DNA of 64,000 nt from Metallyticus violacea (GCA_030762175.1 CM060835.1:84904001-84968000); one strand, 5' to 3'; shown: positions 1 to 13,691, counted from the first letter of the stretch. The notes: generated by a model not told the origin, from the letters alone. A program made the numbers and translations.

Positions 1-2437
1 ATTGTTAACTCAATACCAATACTTACGTTTGAATTCTTCAGTTAATGAAAAATAACCATAGTTAATATTTTGGTCAGAAATTTATCGAAAGTTAAAAATA
101 TCTTTAACTTTTTTGGTGTTAATTTTCGCTCCATGGTGCACAAATTATAAGCAATTAAAATAGAATAGAGCGAAGGAGAAGTCTTAAAGTTTTAGCGTGA
201 AAGAAGAAAACGAAGCACATAGATGACCAGAAAGGAAGGGAATGCAGAATAAATAATTGGGAATGTAGAAAGTAATTGAGACGAAAAATAAAATGGCGGC
301 CTTTTAGATACATGTTGATCTATGATACAGAGTTGTTTTTGGCCTTCATCCGCAACTATGGCAAACGCGCGATGAAAAAGTTCCTCTCGCACAGTTTTGA
401 TCAATAGTGGCTGATATTTCATGGTTTTTTCGTCCGTTTCCGGCACCTGGCAAGTGGGCAGTCAGAGCAGCAATCCCCGGCCAAGTGGATGTAATGAGCG
501 CGCAACTAGTTCCAGTTCGCCATTACAACTACAATTTCAGTGAGAATAAACCGCACCTTATGACAGAGATATTGGAAATGCTATGTACTAATAGTTTAAT
601 AGTGAAAAAGATTTAATTAACACTTTTTTTTTTCAAAAAATAAGTATTTTTATGTGAAGCAAATTTTGTTATTTTTGGAAGTGATACCATCTTCCAGGTT
701 TTGAGCTTAATTGCAGGCATGTAATGGCAAACAAGGTAAGAAATTAATTTACCTAAAAATGTGTTCCCTAGTAATAACTGATTGTGGTACTGCATTAGAT
801 GCTGGGTACAAATTACCCAAACAACTAAAAAAAGAGAAGATAAACCGCGACACATTCTCATTCGAGTATACAAATTGCAAACTACAAGCATCTTACTCTA
901 GTATCTTATTATTTTACATTAAGGAGCGTGTAATATGCTGAAGTGGGAGTTTTAATGGATATAAAGCTTATATCCTTCTCTCGGGGTTTAAAGCATCTGG
1001 TGCTTGTGGAAACTGCGAGAGTGGCATTAAGATTACTTCAGTTCTGTTGGAAAATCTCTGCTCTGCAGTGTTATTAAAATGTCTTGGTCGCGTGGAGCGT
1101 TGCGAAAGCCTGTGCGAGGATTAGCTGCGGGATTTTGCTGTGTTTACGGAAGGATCATGTCGGCCGTGAATCAATTTACCCTCAGGAGCAGCGAAACAAA
1201 GCAGTGTTTGCATTAGAACAGCGCTAACTTCACAGCATGTTTTATGCATGAATTCTTTTTAGAATTAGCTTTTAAAAAGATATCGGCAACGTAGAACTTT
1301 AGGGAATGTTCTCGAGCCTTCCCATCCCCCCCCCCCTTTTTATGAAGGTGTACGCATTGCGTACTTTTCATGCGTTATCATGAATAGGAAGGGATAAAAT
1401 GCAAATTACACGTTCACACTTCGAGTAAAGAGGCCGGACAAAAAGGCTAAATAAAACTTTTGTTTTTCTTATTACATACAGCGCGGGAAATAATGTTGAA
1501 ATAACATGGGAATGAAAAAGGCGTAGGTATTCAGATCCGCGACAGAACATCCGTTTTATGTTTACAAAAAAAATCCAAGAACTACGCTTGTACTTGTAAG
1601 ATCTGCAGTTTTGACTAAATACCTCGAATGCGTTTTGTATTCTTGTTTTCTGTGAATTACACTTCTAAATATTTCTTGTTCTTCTGCTGTACACAAAAGC
1701 AATACATAGAAATATATTTGATTCCTGCTTGAGCAAATCTTTAACGTAATAAACAATTGACACTTAGAAATATAACAAGATGGAATTAGCTAACATGGTT
1801 ACAGTTTCTGTAACAGGGATGGCAAGTTTTCTTTGCTTCTTATTGCTGTTATACTGTAAGGAAATCTTAACAGCGATGGTGTAATGTGCCATGCTGAGAA
1901 CAGACAGTAAAGTAGATTATTTGCGTATACTGCGACATGGTGCATATTCTTAGGTACACGATTAAGTGTTGATAATCATTCTGCAGTCCTACGCGTTATC
2001 ATAGTGTCACGACTTTGAAGGAGATGAAACTGTCAAAATGTTATCTTCAGTAATGAAACAGCAGAGTTACGGCATTTCTGGGTAAGGATAGGAAAACAGC
2101 TATGATAGAATGTGTTTGCACAAGAGATTGTTGTTTGTCATCTTCCGCGAAGGAAGGGAATCCGTGGAAGACGGCTGTCGTTCATGACGTTCATTCAGCA
2201 TTATCGTTATAAATGTACTCCTTAAAATGGAACAAAAAATGTTTTACATGTCCATATTGCTAACGAATTGAAAGGATACCTTATTCATTATAGCTTTTAC
2301 CCCAATATCCCTGGAAATGATGCAGTTCTCAAACAAAGAGTAGCATAGACCACATAATTGTCGTATTACCATTAGTGTCGGAACCAAAATGAGCTGGGAA
2401 GTCTTGCCTCACCGCCCTTACAGTCCTGCACTGGCGA
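1..2437. other. AT-rich DNA without recognisable genes
   Basis: Both strands show only short open frames (under about 95 codons) with no protein family I recognise. A C11 run lies at 1326-1336. No splice-site and coding pattern is strong enough to call an exon. The stretch could be intergenic or intronic. Confidence 0.6.
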
Positions 2438-2447
2438 ACAGTGTTTT

Positions 2448-2731
2448 TTTTAATAGTGTTTAACGCCCGTTTTAGCTACTGAGACACCACAGGCGGTGAA
2501 CACTGATGATAGGTACATGAAATGAAATTATTTATTGTAAAAGGATATTTTTTTTAAGGAAAGAAGCGTTCCAGGCCTAAGTTTAGGGTACCTCCTCGGC
2601 ATTTGCCAGTTATGAAGACTGAGGAAAACCTGGAAAAAACCCAGTCAGGAAGGACGGTCCTGGCGGGATTCGAACCCCAGATCGCCCGCTCACGAGTCCG
2701 CGCCTTAACGATCTCGGCCACCCGTGGCGGT
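2448..2731 (-). mobile_element. tRNA-derived SINE, family A, copy 1
   Basis: Read on the minus strand, the element starts with a tRNA-like head: an A-box-like GTGGCCGAGATCGTTAAGGCG region and, about 40 bases on, a perfect B box GGTTCGAATCC. A body of about 200 bp follows and ends in ACGGGCGTTAAACACTATT. The direct repeat ACAGTGTTTT flanks it at 2438-2447 and 2732-2741 and is the probable target-site duplication. The head resembles a class II tRNA (Ser/Leu type), but I cannot name the parent tRNA with certainty. SINEs encode no protein: they are transcribed from the internal Pol III promoter and mobilised by a LINE. This is one of eight copies in the window. Confidence 0.85.
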
Positions 2732-2808
2732 ACAGTGTTTTGAAGATGATATGTGAAATGTACTATTCTTTTGCCTGAGCACAGAGACCTCTATAGTGGT
2801 TTCTCTGC

Positions 2809-2830
2809 AAAAAAAAAAAAAAAAAAAAAA
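2809..2830. repeat. poly(A) tract
   Basis: An A-rich run of about 20 bases lies just outside SINE-A copy 2. It may be an old poly(A) tail or simple slippage. Confidence 0.7.
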
Positions 2831-2870
2831 CATTTGTGAAATTGCCAGCAAAACGTCTCTTTAAAAAAAA

Positions 2871-3133
2871 ACAGTGTTTAACGCCCATTTTATCTACTGG
2901 GGCATCACAGACGATGAGCTTCAGATGAAATGATAAAAAATGAGAAAGGATTTTTTTTAAAGGAAGGAAGCGTTCCAAGCCTAAGCTTAGGGTACTTCCC
3001 CGACATTTTCCATTTATGAGGACTAAAGAAAACCTGGAATAAAGCTCAGTCAGGGAGACGGTTCTGGTGGGAATCGAACCCCAAACCTCCCGCTCACGAT
3101 TCCGCGCCTAACGACCTCGGCCACCCTTAGCGG
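2871..3133 (-). mobile_element. tRNA-derived SINE, family A, copy 2
   Basis: This has the same organisation and orientation as the copy about 400 bases to its left. The 3' end, AGTGTTTAACGCCCATTTT in the plus reading, is at the left; the tRNA-like head ends at the right in CCACCCTTAGCGG. The B box is slightly mutated (plus strand GAATCGAACCCC, still close to consensus). A purine-rich AAAGGAAGGAAGCG body segment is shared with copy 1. No clear target duplication is visible. Two same-strand copies this close are independent insertions or a segmental duplication; their differing flanks favour independent insertions. Confidence 0.8.
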
Positions 3134-5860
3134 TGACTCTTAGATGTTATCAGTATAGTTAAAGCGCTGAAGAAAGGCCAGTGACGTATGCAGGGAGAGG
3201 GCTTTATCTGCCAAGGGAAATATTAGCATTGCATGTGTATCATCATCCATTCAAATACTTAAAAGCTTCAATCCATCTCTTTGCGTTGACAATAGTGAAC
3301 AGTTGGACATTCTCAATACGTTCCTCTAACTAGCCATCTCTTCAGCTCCCAGTAAGTTCTTCACTTTACTCCAGAATATAAGTAAGCTATGTTGGGATAA
3401 ATCAACATAAGCAAAATGCGCCAAATAAGCCGAGGAAAAAAGAATAAATGTTAATGCATTCAGTACATTATGAGCCCGAATTTCCCACTCCTTTTGCTTA
3501 CAGAAGATAAGAAAACACGGAACATTACAGCTGAAATGAGTCGGAGTAATGCTGTAGAGGAGCAGGTCAGGGTAAATATTCACTCCCAGTAATGCAGTGA
3601 ATAAAATAGACGTATAAGCTCAAAGATGTAGCATATAAAGTTTTACTTGCTTTATAAAAGGTATACGTTTGTCACTTACCTGGCTGGCCTTTTTGTTCAT
3701 AATCTGTATAATGAACAGTTACTTTTTGTATTCATTGTACAGGCAACAGTAATATCTATACATGAAAGCTTAATATGTGCGCTTCGAATGCATAACTTGT
3801 TCTTTAAAGTATTGTCTCTGTTAATATTACTGGGCATCCCCCGCTGCCCAATCCCCTCCTGTCTCCGATGCAGTAGCAATGGTCCATACACGTTCGACTT
3901 CGAGGTGAAGGGGATAGAAAATGATTAATTGTAAATATCAGCTCATTCAATATATATATTCCCAACTCGCGGAATTACGACTAGGGGCATGGTCGACGAT
4001 TAAGTCCACCGACGAAATGGGTTAAGAATTTGCACCATCTGTGAGGAGGAATCGTAAATAAGCATATTGGCCGAAAACGTACAGAAAAACGGAAAGAAAT
4101 GCATCTTCTATGACCAGAAGGATGTGGAAATGCTGGGCTCTACTAGCAGTGGAGAGAATAATTAAATTTTGAATTAAAGTGAGACTGGTCAGATCTGAAA
4201 AGCCTGATAACAAAGGAGGGAGGTGTGACCAACAAATTAAGTGCAGTCGTTTTTATTACATTCCTAGTTGTTTATTTTTATTGTTAAATAAATATTAATT
4301 TTATAGCGGATTATGTCAAAGAAAATCTTGATTTAAACAATGTTATAAAAGCTCGTAGGACCGTGCAGTTGTTGAAGTTTTATTGTAACGGTGCCACTTG
4401 TACTTCTGCTGCTGCTGTGTCACTTCTTGAGGTTTTGACACGGTAAAAGTCTAGCACAGTAATGGTATCATTTTAGGAAAACGTGGCGCATTTTAGCGGA
4501 GTAATGGAGCTGTTACCTCGTTGAACTGTTTGCTTAATGTCGACTGAACCTTGTTTGTAGACGCTGTCAAGGGAAGAGCTCATTATTAGTTTATTCAAGG
4601 CACAGCTGTCTTCTTGCAAGCGTTACTGATCTGTTTACTACCACCGATATCTTAAATGCCTTCATGTTGTCATCATTATTGCTCTGGATGCGGTGAAGGA
4701 ACCAACTGGGGTTTAAAGAATAGCAAAGACGGAGACCATTATTAATTTTTGAATGAGTTTATGTAAGAAACAAAAAATATATATGCTATAAAAATCATCC
4801 CTAATAATATATAAATCGTTACACATTATGATAATATAATCGCAGTAAACAGTGCCCAAGAACCGTAACTGTGATAGCTGAAATCTGTTTCAGTCCCTCA
4901 TTTTGGTTGTTTGTTTTTACCAAGACCTCAGCATTTTTGTGCACACAGGATTTCATATATATTGTTTAATTCGTGGTTAATGCAAGGAATTTTGAGAAAA
5001 CGCTGCCTTAAAGGAAAATGTATGAAAAGCCGTCATGTCATGTATTCATTATATATGAAATAATTAGAGAAACGGTATTGTCTCATTTTCACATGTACAT
5101 ATGAACACCGCTGTATGCTGTATGAGCATTACTTGCGATCGAATGGCAATTTTTTAATAAATAAAACGGATCAATGATCCACAGAATTGTGTAGTTTAAT
5201 CCTTGTATCATTGTTCAACAAAATCACAAATATAACTGCATATACTTAGGGTAGCAATGAGCAAGCCATTGTAATGTTCACTCTGTGTTTTCGCGCCCGT
5301 TTTCAAGTTTTTTGATGCATGTATGATGGTGTTTTATTTTGGGGGAAAGTATGGATTTGGCATACCACTCAATCTGGATTGTAGCGTGGCGAGGTGCAGT
5401 TTCTCCTTTGTGGCACGTAAACGATGTCCTCTGATATTATCGCGTTCGCTTAAAATAACGGATCGTCGACAAGTTCCTCGCACTTGGGTGATATATACCG
5501 CATAGGAGAAAGTTGGTACTCCTACATTTCTGACATTCCTTCATTCAAAACCGGATTTTAGCAGGTAATCTGCCCTCTATTGCCAAGGTTTGGACTTTGG
5601 TGATAAGTGAACACAATAACTATACTGCTATCTTAGTGAAATCTCGACTGCGGAGCGACTTCTCAGGATTATTCGTCTTCTGTCACAATGTTGTAAAAGA
5701 AGCATTCCTGATTATGATGGCGTCACGGAATTTGTTTAGTAATGGCAGAAGTGTACTCAGTTAGTGGATTTGTTGGGAAATTCTGCAGGTTATATTTCCG
5801 TGTTAAAATATTCCTTTTTTTTTTTTTTTTTTTTTTGTGTGAATAGATTGCTTAAAATTA
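3134..5860. other. AT-rich DNA without recognisable genes
   Basis: No protein family, RNA gene or transposon end was recognised. The short frames on both strands look random. A T run of about 22 occupies 5815-5836. Confidence 0.55.
5815..5836. repeat. poly(T) tract
   Basis: An uninterrupted T run of about 22 bases. It could be the complement of an old poly(A) tail, but no LINE or SINE body adjoins it. Confidence 0.75.
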
Positions 5861-5942
5861 AAGGGGTAATTCAAAAAGTACGTTTTCCTATTTTATTACT
5901 CTAAATCAAATGCACATAGCTCTAAACGTGTGTACCCACTAG

Positions 5943-6250
5943 TTGTTTACTGTCACATATAAAACACTGGCCTGTGTCACGGAGCTAAGACGCAGCAAGT
6001 TACAAAACGGCGAGTGGTCAAGGAAAGAAGTGGGCGCAATTGTTCAATTTGTGTGGACAGAAAATACGGAATCGGCAAACATTGACCGATGGATTGTGAC
6101 TTTATATAGAATGGATGTAATGCCCATCCAATGAGTAAAAATGTTATGCCGTGTTTTGCAGAAAGTCAAACGATTAAAAATATAGCAATATGTGCACTAC
6201 CCACCATTGAATTTTGTCTGTTTGAGGAACTGAAAAAAGAACAAAACAGA
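5943..6250 (+). pseudogene. possible N-terminal remnant of a mariner-like transposase
   Basis: A 63-codon frame from 5943 contains an order of residues like the mariner N-terminal helix-turn-helix region: a basic stretch WSRKEVGAIVQFVWTEN, then a region ending in VMPIQ before a stop. A second frame continues with further basic residues. About 80 bases upstream, GGGGTAATTCAAAAAGTACG looks like a mariner terminal repeat, but I found no matching inverted copy downstream. No DDD catalytic motifs are visible. The call rests on family resemblance only; chance similarity is possible. Confidence 0.3.
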
Positions 6251-6259
6251 TTTCGATTT

Positions 6260-8142
6260 TTGTCAAGATGAAATATTGAAAGCAGGGCGACAGTTTCTAT
6301 GTTATACCTTGATGATTAGGAAAATAAAGAAATGATATTGAAATTAAATGGATCTTTACTTATACTGTCTTTACCCTTTCACCTGTAAAAAATAGGAAAG
6401 CTTACTTCTCTCTTACCCTCATATTTTTAACAATAAAACAATAAGAAGGGAACTATTGTGTTCTCTTGTATAAGTTCATATAAAGGAGCTTATGGTTATA
6501 CCATTCTCATATTGCAATTCATGCATTGCATTTTTTGTTTCTTTTTCAGGTAAGAACCAGAACTAAGCAGATAAGTGAGTACGTGTCATTTCATTGGTAA
6601 GCTTAAGCTTTGCAGCGAATATTTCATTTAATGAATTTACTCTTCTTTTTATTTTTGTAATGTTGTTAAAACTTTTATTTAGAATTTCACTTTTATTTTA
6701 CTGTCTTACATTTATATTCAAAACGTAGTTGAGAAATTCCTTCATTTTCAATTTCTGAAGCCTGCAATAAAATACTAATTATTCAGTTCCATTTTATCAG
6801 TATTAGCCATAATCTTTGGAAACTGCAGGTGTGAGTTTTATGAACAATTTTTAGCTACAATTTTTTTATAATTCAGCATTCATATTTACATCGCAAGAAA
6901 ACTATTTGTGGAATATCTAAACATATAAGTTGAAAATGTCATAAAAATTAAAATTGATGTCAGTGGCCATAAAGGTAATATATATTTTTATCTCGCATTA
7001 CAAAAAAGCGTTAAAGCAATGTACTTATTTATAATGATCATATTTTAATGATTTTTGTAGCGTACATAATATATAAATAGCATGCCTCAACAAAATTATC
7101 TAGTTAGTACTGGAAGGCGAAAGCCGTGCTTCTTCGTCTCCCAATAGGGACGACCTGTCTAATGGTTAGGGCAGCATTTGACATCTGTCCACGTGCTTCT
7201 GGAAATCGCATACCATATACTGTGGTTGAGACGAAACGCATTCCCAGGCAATCGTGTTCAATATACAGCCGAAATTGCTCAAATGCTCTCTTTACGAGCT
7301 CATCTGAAACGTTGGCAATTTCCTGTTTCTACGTTTTAAAAATAAGGTTTCGTCCAGTTTGGTTTCAGCAATATATTTTATGTAAGCAGAGTTTACTAAA
7401 GTGATAAGAATTCGTTAAATATTTGGTGATCTTGACATGTTTATGTCCTTGGATTCGATAGTGTCTGATGTCTACTGTAGTTGGTTTGCTTGCTTTCTCT
7501 CTCTTTCATCTCTCTTCTTTTCCCCTTATGATATTTCGCTTTTTGAGGACCGTGTAAATAGGAGAGAATAGGAAACCAGTAAATTCATAGAAATTAGTAA
7601 AAGGCATTAACGATCTTTTAGGTTTTTCTTTGGTAAGCATAGACACGTAAGCATCTGAACTGTTTATTAAACATCATTTCCAATATTTTGTTGGTATCAA
7701 AGGTAGGAGTCAGAAAAAGATAGTAATAAACCCTACCGCTTTTCTCAGCCAAATAATTTCAAATGACGCAGAACAGCCAAGTTAAGCCTTTTAAATATGC
7801 GGGTTGTATAATTCTCATAGATCGGAAATCCGGATATTTTGTTATAGAGCTGTATAGCAACGCCTCCTCCTGGTCACGTGGACTACAGCCCGAAACTAAA
7901 TCGGCGAATCCAACGTTTGGTGGTTCAAAACTGGTGTTCAGTGATATTTTTCAATTTAATTTTAACTCTTTTTCACGTAAGCCGAAGAGATTATTACAAA
8001 TAGTATTTATAATCACGTAATTATTGCTCATTTCGTTGATCTACAGACAAGATTTGAACTAGAAAGTATGATGAAAGGGGGGAACGGTATATGACCGCAG
8101 AAATGTAACTTTCTGGTACGGGAGAAGATTAGTGCCATTTAT
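6260..8142. other. AT-rich DNA without recognisable genes
   Basis: The longest frames (92 codons at 7126-7404, 85 codons at 7763-8020) match nothing I know and have no supporting context. No RNA gene or repeat body was recognised. Confidence 0.5.
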
Positions 8143-8143
8143 T

Positions 8144-8222
<79 letters not shown>
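8144..8222. repeat. compound (AAC)n-(AAT)n microsatellite
   Basis: About nine AAC units change abruptly into about seventeen AAT units. This is a single compound tract of about 79 bases, likely to be length-variable. Confidence 0.95.
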
Positions 8223-10529
8223 TCACTTGCAAAAATCACTCGCCCTGAAAAATGGCGCTCATGTAAATGGTAACAGCAATATAACTTTTGGAAGCAATAA
8301 CCTTTATATTATTGCCATATATAGTATGCAATGTATCCTTTTAAAACAATTAACACGTTATATAATCTCACATTCAGCAAAGTTAAAATATTTTAGCGCT
8401 ATCCTCAAATTACAATAATTTTAAGAACATAACTTGACCATACAAGCTTGTATGACATAAGCAAGATGTTAAGGACATTAATACCATAATAATAAAACAT
8501 TAACAAACCTTATAATATCTAGGACACTGGGGTAGGGTTGGCAGAGAAAGCCTCGAACCTGCTAATTTAGAACAAAAGTCGAAACATTTCTGTTCACCCC
8601 AGTGCTGAAGCATCTCTCTGTTAGCAATAGAAAGAAGAGCGAACAAACCAGAAAGATAACCTTACACTTTTCTACATATTTTATCTATCATAACCAGTGG
8701 GACAAATTTTAAGTGAACGAGTTTTTCTATCGTGGACAAGGACCAGAAAGGATTGGGAAGGTATTAGGCACAGCGAGAACATGCAGAGACGGCACAATAT
8801 GCGAGTGTTATTTATGTTTTATGTGTTTGTTGTGAATTAAGTTGTAACAACCGTAGGCACTAGGTATTAAAATGAAAACTACGCATGTTTTGTTCCTAGT
8901 CCAGCGGAACAGGATAAGGCGATCAGCTCTTTTACATTCAAGTTATTTATAACTTTCACATAATGATATTTTGTTTTAGATTGTCAAATTTGCCCAAATA
9001 AATACAAAACGAAATTAAAAAACAAAACACTAGGCATACAATGAAAGATTCGAACCTGTGCTCTTTCTACACAAATAGCTGTAATTCCAAGTTGTAATTT
9101 GAACATGAGGTCAATGTGTTATAACTCACAAGTCTACTAAAATACTAGACAAGCACAACTCTCGCCTGGAAACTTTAATTGTATGTTTGGCAGGTTTCGA
9201 GCTGCTATGGGTGCTTTAACGTAATTAATTACATGATGCAAAATACGTATTATGTGTGTTGTCCAGTAATTTATGGCAGAAATGAAATTCCAGCTCATTC
9301 ATGATCCTCTAACTATGCTCCACCCAGATGGGGTATAGTCGAGCCTCTAATTGGTTATTTTATCAGGTTTCAAATTCATAGCTGCGTCATTTTCTTTTGA
9401 ATCGAGTTTGACAGTTGCTCTCTATGATCATTGTTCGTTCAGTGGGAATTTTCTGATGTGTGTATATGTACTAATGATACTGTGCAATTACGGTTATAAA
9501 ATCGACTGGTGCAGCTCGCAGTAATTTTGGGATGATGGTTTATTCAGAATACCTTTGAATGTCAAGCCTCCGTCTATCTATAGTTATGCAAATGAGCCAG
9601 TAGTGGAATATGAAGACATCTAGGATATAACTACCGCTTAGCAGATTTCATAAATTCACAAATTGATTCAGTGGCGGGTGATATCCAAATAAAGTAAACG
9701 CTAGTCGTACTGCATTTACTTGCGTTGCATTTGCAAATGTCCGCCAATAAGGAAGCAGGAGATGCTACTGCATACATGCTCGGTTCTCTTAATGCGAACA
9801 CGGTTGTATAAATCGCTTAGCCGAGGACGATATGTCTTGTGTTGGATACCCTTTAACCACAGAGATGTGGTTTCCCCATCCTGGGGAAAACGGTTGATCA
9901 AACTGTACCTACAGCACTAATACTTTCACTGGCAAATGACCTGTAGGGAATGTACTGATATTGTTTCATAGGACAGAGCAAAATTTTATAGAAACAGTAC
10001 ATAATCGAAACATTCTCTTTTAGCACTCACTACCCGAGCATTTAATTTTCAGGGTAATAAAATGTAAAAAACGTTTAATTTTGACGGTAAATATTATATG
10101 CTTCCCCCTCCCTTCACCTTTTTAACTTTTTCTCTTTCTCATCGTTATTCATTTATTATAGTTCATTCTATCGCATTGAAAATAAGATTTTATAGTTTTT
10201 CTCGTGCTAATGAAAACAGTTGAGAGAAACTTTCGATGGTAGGTCTCAAATTTTCTTAATTATGTTTAATTTCCTTTGCAATTGTCAACCAGAAATATGT
10301 TAAACTGTAGTTTATACAAAACAGTGTGTTATATTTCATAAGTGTTTGATTTTAAAGTACCTTCTATACAAATATATTCTTAAATTTGTTTTCATTTAAT
10401 TGCAGTTTTTTTAAAGTGTTCTCTTGTTACAAAAACCATAGTCTAGGGAAATGGCTTAGAGGATTTTAGCATTTATGAATGCCTAACAGCATATAAGCAT
10501 CTAGTTTTGCAAAAAATTGAAAAAGTAAA
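8223..10529. other. AT-rich DNA without recognisable genes
   Basis: Nothing coding was recognised. A weak B-box-like GATTCGAACCTG near 9049 has no convincing A box partner, so I do not call a tRNA-like element there. Confidence 0.5.
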
Positions 10530-10765
10530 CTGTAATAAAAGCTAATATACTTGGGTTTACGTCCAGTTTTTTTTTTAATTCATTCAATGTTTTTCTTGAT
10601 ATCCCAAGTATATTTTTTATCTGTTGCATTTCGTTCTTCGATCTTAGTTAACTCTGTAATAAAAGCGAATATATTAGGTTTACGTCATTTTTGATTAATT
10701 CATTGTTTTTCTTGATACCCAAGTATATTTAATTTATCTGTAAATTCCGTTCCATCTCAGAAGCC
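10530..10765. repeat. tandem duplication of a hairpin-forming unit
   Basis: A unit of about 124 bp starting CTGTAATAAAAGC at 10530 is repeated from 10654 with moderate divergence. The first unit contains the perfect 12-bp inverted repeat AATATACTTGGG (10544-10555) and CCCAAGTATATT (10603-10614). The second keeps the right arm (10718-10729) but has a mutated left arm. No coding content. Confidence 0.75.
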
Positions 10766-12568
10766 CAAATAAGAAAGTTTTATGAAAGCTCGAAATGCTC
10801 CCAATATACTGCAAATTATATGCATCTTTTTTGTTATTTTTATATCTTCTTTTCTGATTACTTTATATATCGTACATTTATATCTGTACTGAATATTATT
10901 TACTTTATTTTTGTACATTTTACTTTTAAAAAAGAAACGTTAAACCTTTGCACAACACAAATGTTTTGGGGAAAAATTGCATAAACTCAAAATCTGTAAT
11001 CAGAGGTTCTATATTATCCTGTATATGAACAAATAATATGCTCAAAATAGTGCTGAGCGTAAAAATTAATTTTTAAATGTTCATTGTCTTAAAATTATTA
11101 AGGGATATGGTGAAATTTGAAATAAAATTTCAGTAATATAAATGAAGTAGTTGATGACAATAAAGTGCATGAGTTTAATTAAATTAATACTATCTATATT
11201 TACTTGTAGAATAATCCAAATTCCCTAATGTCGAAGGTTTCTTTTTGTAATGAATCCGTTATGATTATGTAGGGTATGGGTGAAAATAAGCAGTGCAACA
11301 CAAGTAAAGTTCATTAAAGTAATTTATTTTGAAGATATTTCTATTTATTTTATTCAAAGAATCTACTAGCACCATCATGTCGATTCATTACCTCGGCGGG
11401 GATGTTCTACAAACAGGAACATATTCTGGGAAGCTCCGTAGCCACACATTAGACGTAATTTTATTTTCCAGGAAGATACGTTAAAAATTTATATTGTCTG
11501 TAGGTAATAATGTCGGGTGCTCACATTTTATTATGTACGGAAGGGTGTTAAACGCGAGAGCAAAAAGCTAAGTGATCTCTTGAGAGGAATCTTCCAAGGT
11601 CTCCGAATGTTAATAATGAACAAAGTGCTACAGCGCCATGAAAGCACATTGTTTTTTGTCACATAATTTTGTTTCTTGCTGCGTCACTTGTTTCCTGCAA
11701 GGTAGCATTATAGTGCACATTTCTCTTCCAGGTAAAGCAGGAATGCTGTAGTTACGATAGAGAAAGTGAAAAGTGTTTTTAATTTATTTATTTATTTATT
11801 GGTTCATTTTAGTGGAATTCCCATTTGGATCTTAATGCTGGTTATAATCTTAGCATCTGCACTTCATTTCCTTTGCTCTTCTTTTTCTGTTTTTTTCTTT
11901 ACATCAGACCTCATTCCGATATACAATCGCAGTTTACATATAGTAATGGACGTCGGTTAACTTTCGTGGTCGCGCGATTTCCGGTAAGACTGGAGTTAAA
12001 GTTCCACTGATGCAGACAGTTGAGCTTGCTTAGATATGTTTAACTTGCATTTCTGTAGGAAGTGCGTGTTAAACTTTCTACTGAGTATCCGTGTATTTAT
12101 GCCGAGAGATGTATACGCTAGAACACAGAATAATTTGTGTGCGCAAAAGAAACCGTACAAATACTATAGGAGATACTTTGGTGCTAAATTTCCAACAGTA
12201 ATATCTCTATTGGAAGGTGTAATTTTCAGATTAGTAATCAAAACTCGAACCCAATATAAAATGTACATTCGGGCGTATTTTCCTTTTGACCCCTCTGTAT
12301 GTCCCGTACATAGTCTTCCATTGTAGCACATCTAAATTTGATCTAAAATAGTCAAATGACAAAATCAATTTTTGATGAATGAAGATAAGATTCACTTAAG
12401 ATGGCGGTATGCTAGGAATGGAATATTTGTTTCTGTTGTAGGTAATTTTATGTGTAAAGTCCATGGTTTGGAGACCCTCTACATATTCGTGGAACTGCAA
12501 AATGGCATACACTTTCTTGTTCCACCTAGCCAAATTTCTCAAGTAGACCGACAGCTCAAGACATTGTC
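10766..12568. other. AT-rich DNA without recognisable genes
   Basis: Several frames of 60-96 codons lie at 11,766-12,584. None resembles a known protein and they overlap in different frames, so I treat them as chance frames. Confidence 0.5.
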
Positions 12569-12855
12569 GGTCCTGGTGGTGTAGTGGTAATCATACTTGC
12601 CTTCTAAACCCAAGATCACGGGTTCAATCCCGGCCAGAATCAATGGATTTTTTCGGGCGTAAAAATGCTAAATATGGCTTCCTTCGGAAAGGAAGTAAAG
12701 CCGTGGGTCCCGTGTCGTACATTTACGGCACGAAAAAGAATCTCAAGCCTGAAAGAGAGGCCTCTGAGCAAAATTTGTCGGCCGTTTAACGGGACGCTGA
12801 TGACGTGAGATGTTAAAGAGCGCCTATAAATAAATAAATAAATAAATAAATAAAC
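12569..12855 (+). mobile_element. tRNA-derived SINE, family B, copy a (best copy)
   Basis: The head reads like a tRNA gene: A-box region TGGTGTAGTGGTAATC and B box GGTTCAATCCC, with a TTCTAAA stretch in the anticodon-loop position. A body specific to this family follows (ATGGATTTTTTCGGGCG, then GGCTTCCTTCGG, then TACATTTACGGCACG, then GATGACGTGAGATGTTAAAG). It ends in an (AAAT)n tail. Imperfect direct repeats CTCAAGACA (12555-12563) and CTCAAAACA (12855-12863) may be the target duplication. The parent could be tRNA-Arg by the loop sequence, but this is tentative. It encodes no protein. Confidence 0.85.
12824..12855 (+). repeat. (AAAT)n tail of SINE-B copy a
   Basis: About seven AAAT/TAAA units form the 3' tail of the SINE. 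The minus-strand copy at 48.6 kb has the same tail, so it belongs to the family and is not local slippage. Confidence 0.85.
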
Positions 12856-13691
12856 TCAAAACACATGCAACATTTTTGTCTCCAACCGGTGTACCGAAAT
12901 AAGCTAGCAAAGCGTCACGGAACTTGATCCCAAAAACAGTTTTAAGTGTTACATCTTTAGATCCAATGTAATGTCCACAAACATAACAAAATGTATCTGC
13001 TGGCAATTTACAACCTCTGGATATGACTTTTTTTTTTCATTTAAAAGCCAACAAACAACGGTATTTATGACAAAAGAATTGCAACTGATTCATGAATAAC
13101 AGGATGACATTTTGTGCAGAATATCAACAGCTTGCTAAAATTGTGTAGAGAAGTATGAATATTTGGAAATGATTAATGGTATATTCGTGTTCAACATGTG
13201 GGTTTATCCTATAAATTATAAGAATGGTTTAAAATATTTGTTTGCTATCTAAAGTTATTTGCGAAGGTCAGAACATCGTTACTGCTTCTGACTTCTCTCT
13301 GTTCTTGGGTTTCAGTGAAAATGCTTAAATTGTTATTTATTTATCTTTAACTTTGTAGTTCAGTGTATCAAACTTAACCTTTAATTTCGTTTTTTCCCCG
13401 TTGGTTTTTTTTTTTTTTTTCGACTTAATGAATGATTGATTGATGAAACTATATGTACATTTTTTCATTGCCCCATTGTGCATTTTGTCGAATGTTGGCA
13501 GAGTTTAGCATTATCTCCATAGTTGTAATTATTAACTTCACTTACATAAACATTCTATTGAATTTACTGTTTTTTTGTTATACTGAATTGTAGAGAACCC
13601 CATTTCCGCCTTCAATTTTTTTAATGATTTATCGTGTAATAAGCTCAAAATGTTAAAATAATTATACAACCTTAATGTAAAAGCGTTTAGA

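Noticed and set aside
9040..9075. B-box-like GATTCGAACCTG
   Set aside because: No A box at the right distance and no SINE body.
12569..12640. Possible functional tRNA gene (A and B boxes, anticodon-loop-like TTCTAAA)
   Set aside because: The same head is followed by the same body in five other places, so it is a SINE head. Acceptor-stem pairing is not convincing.
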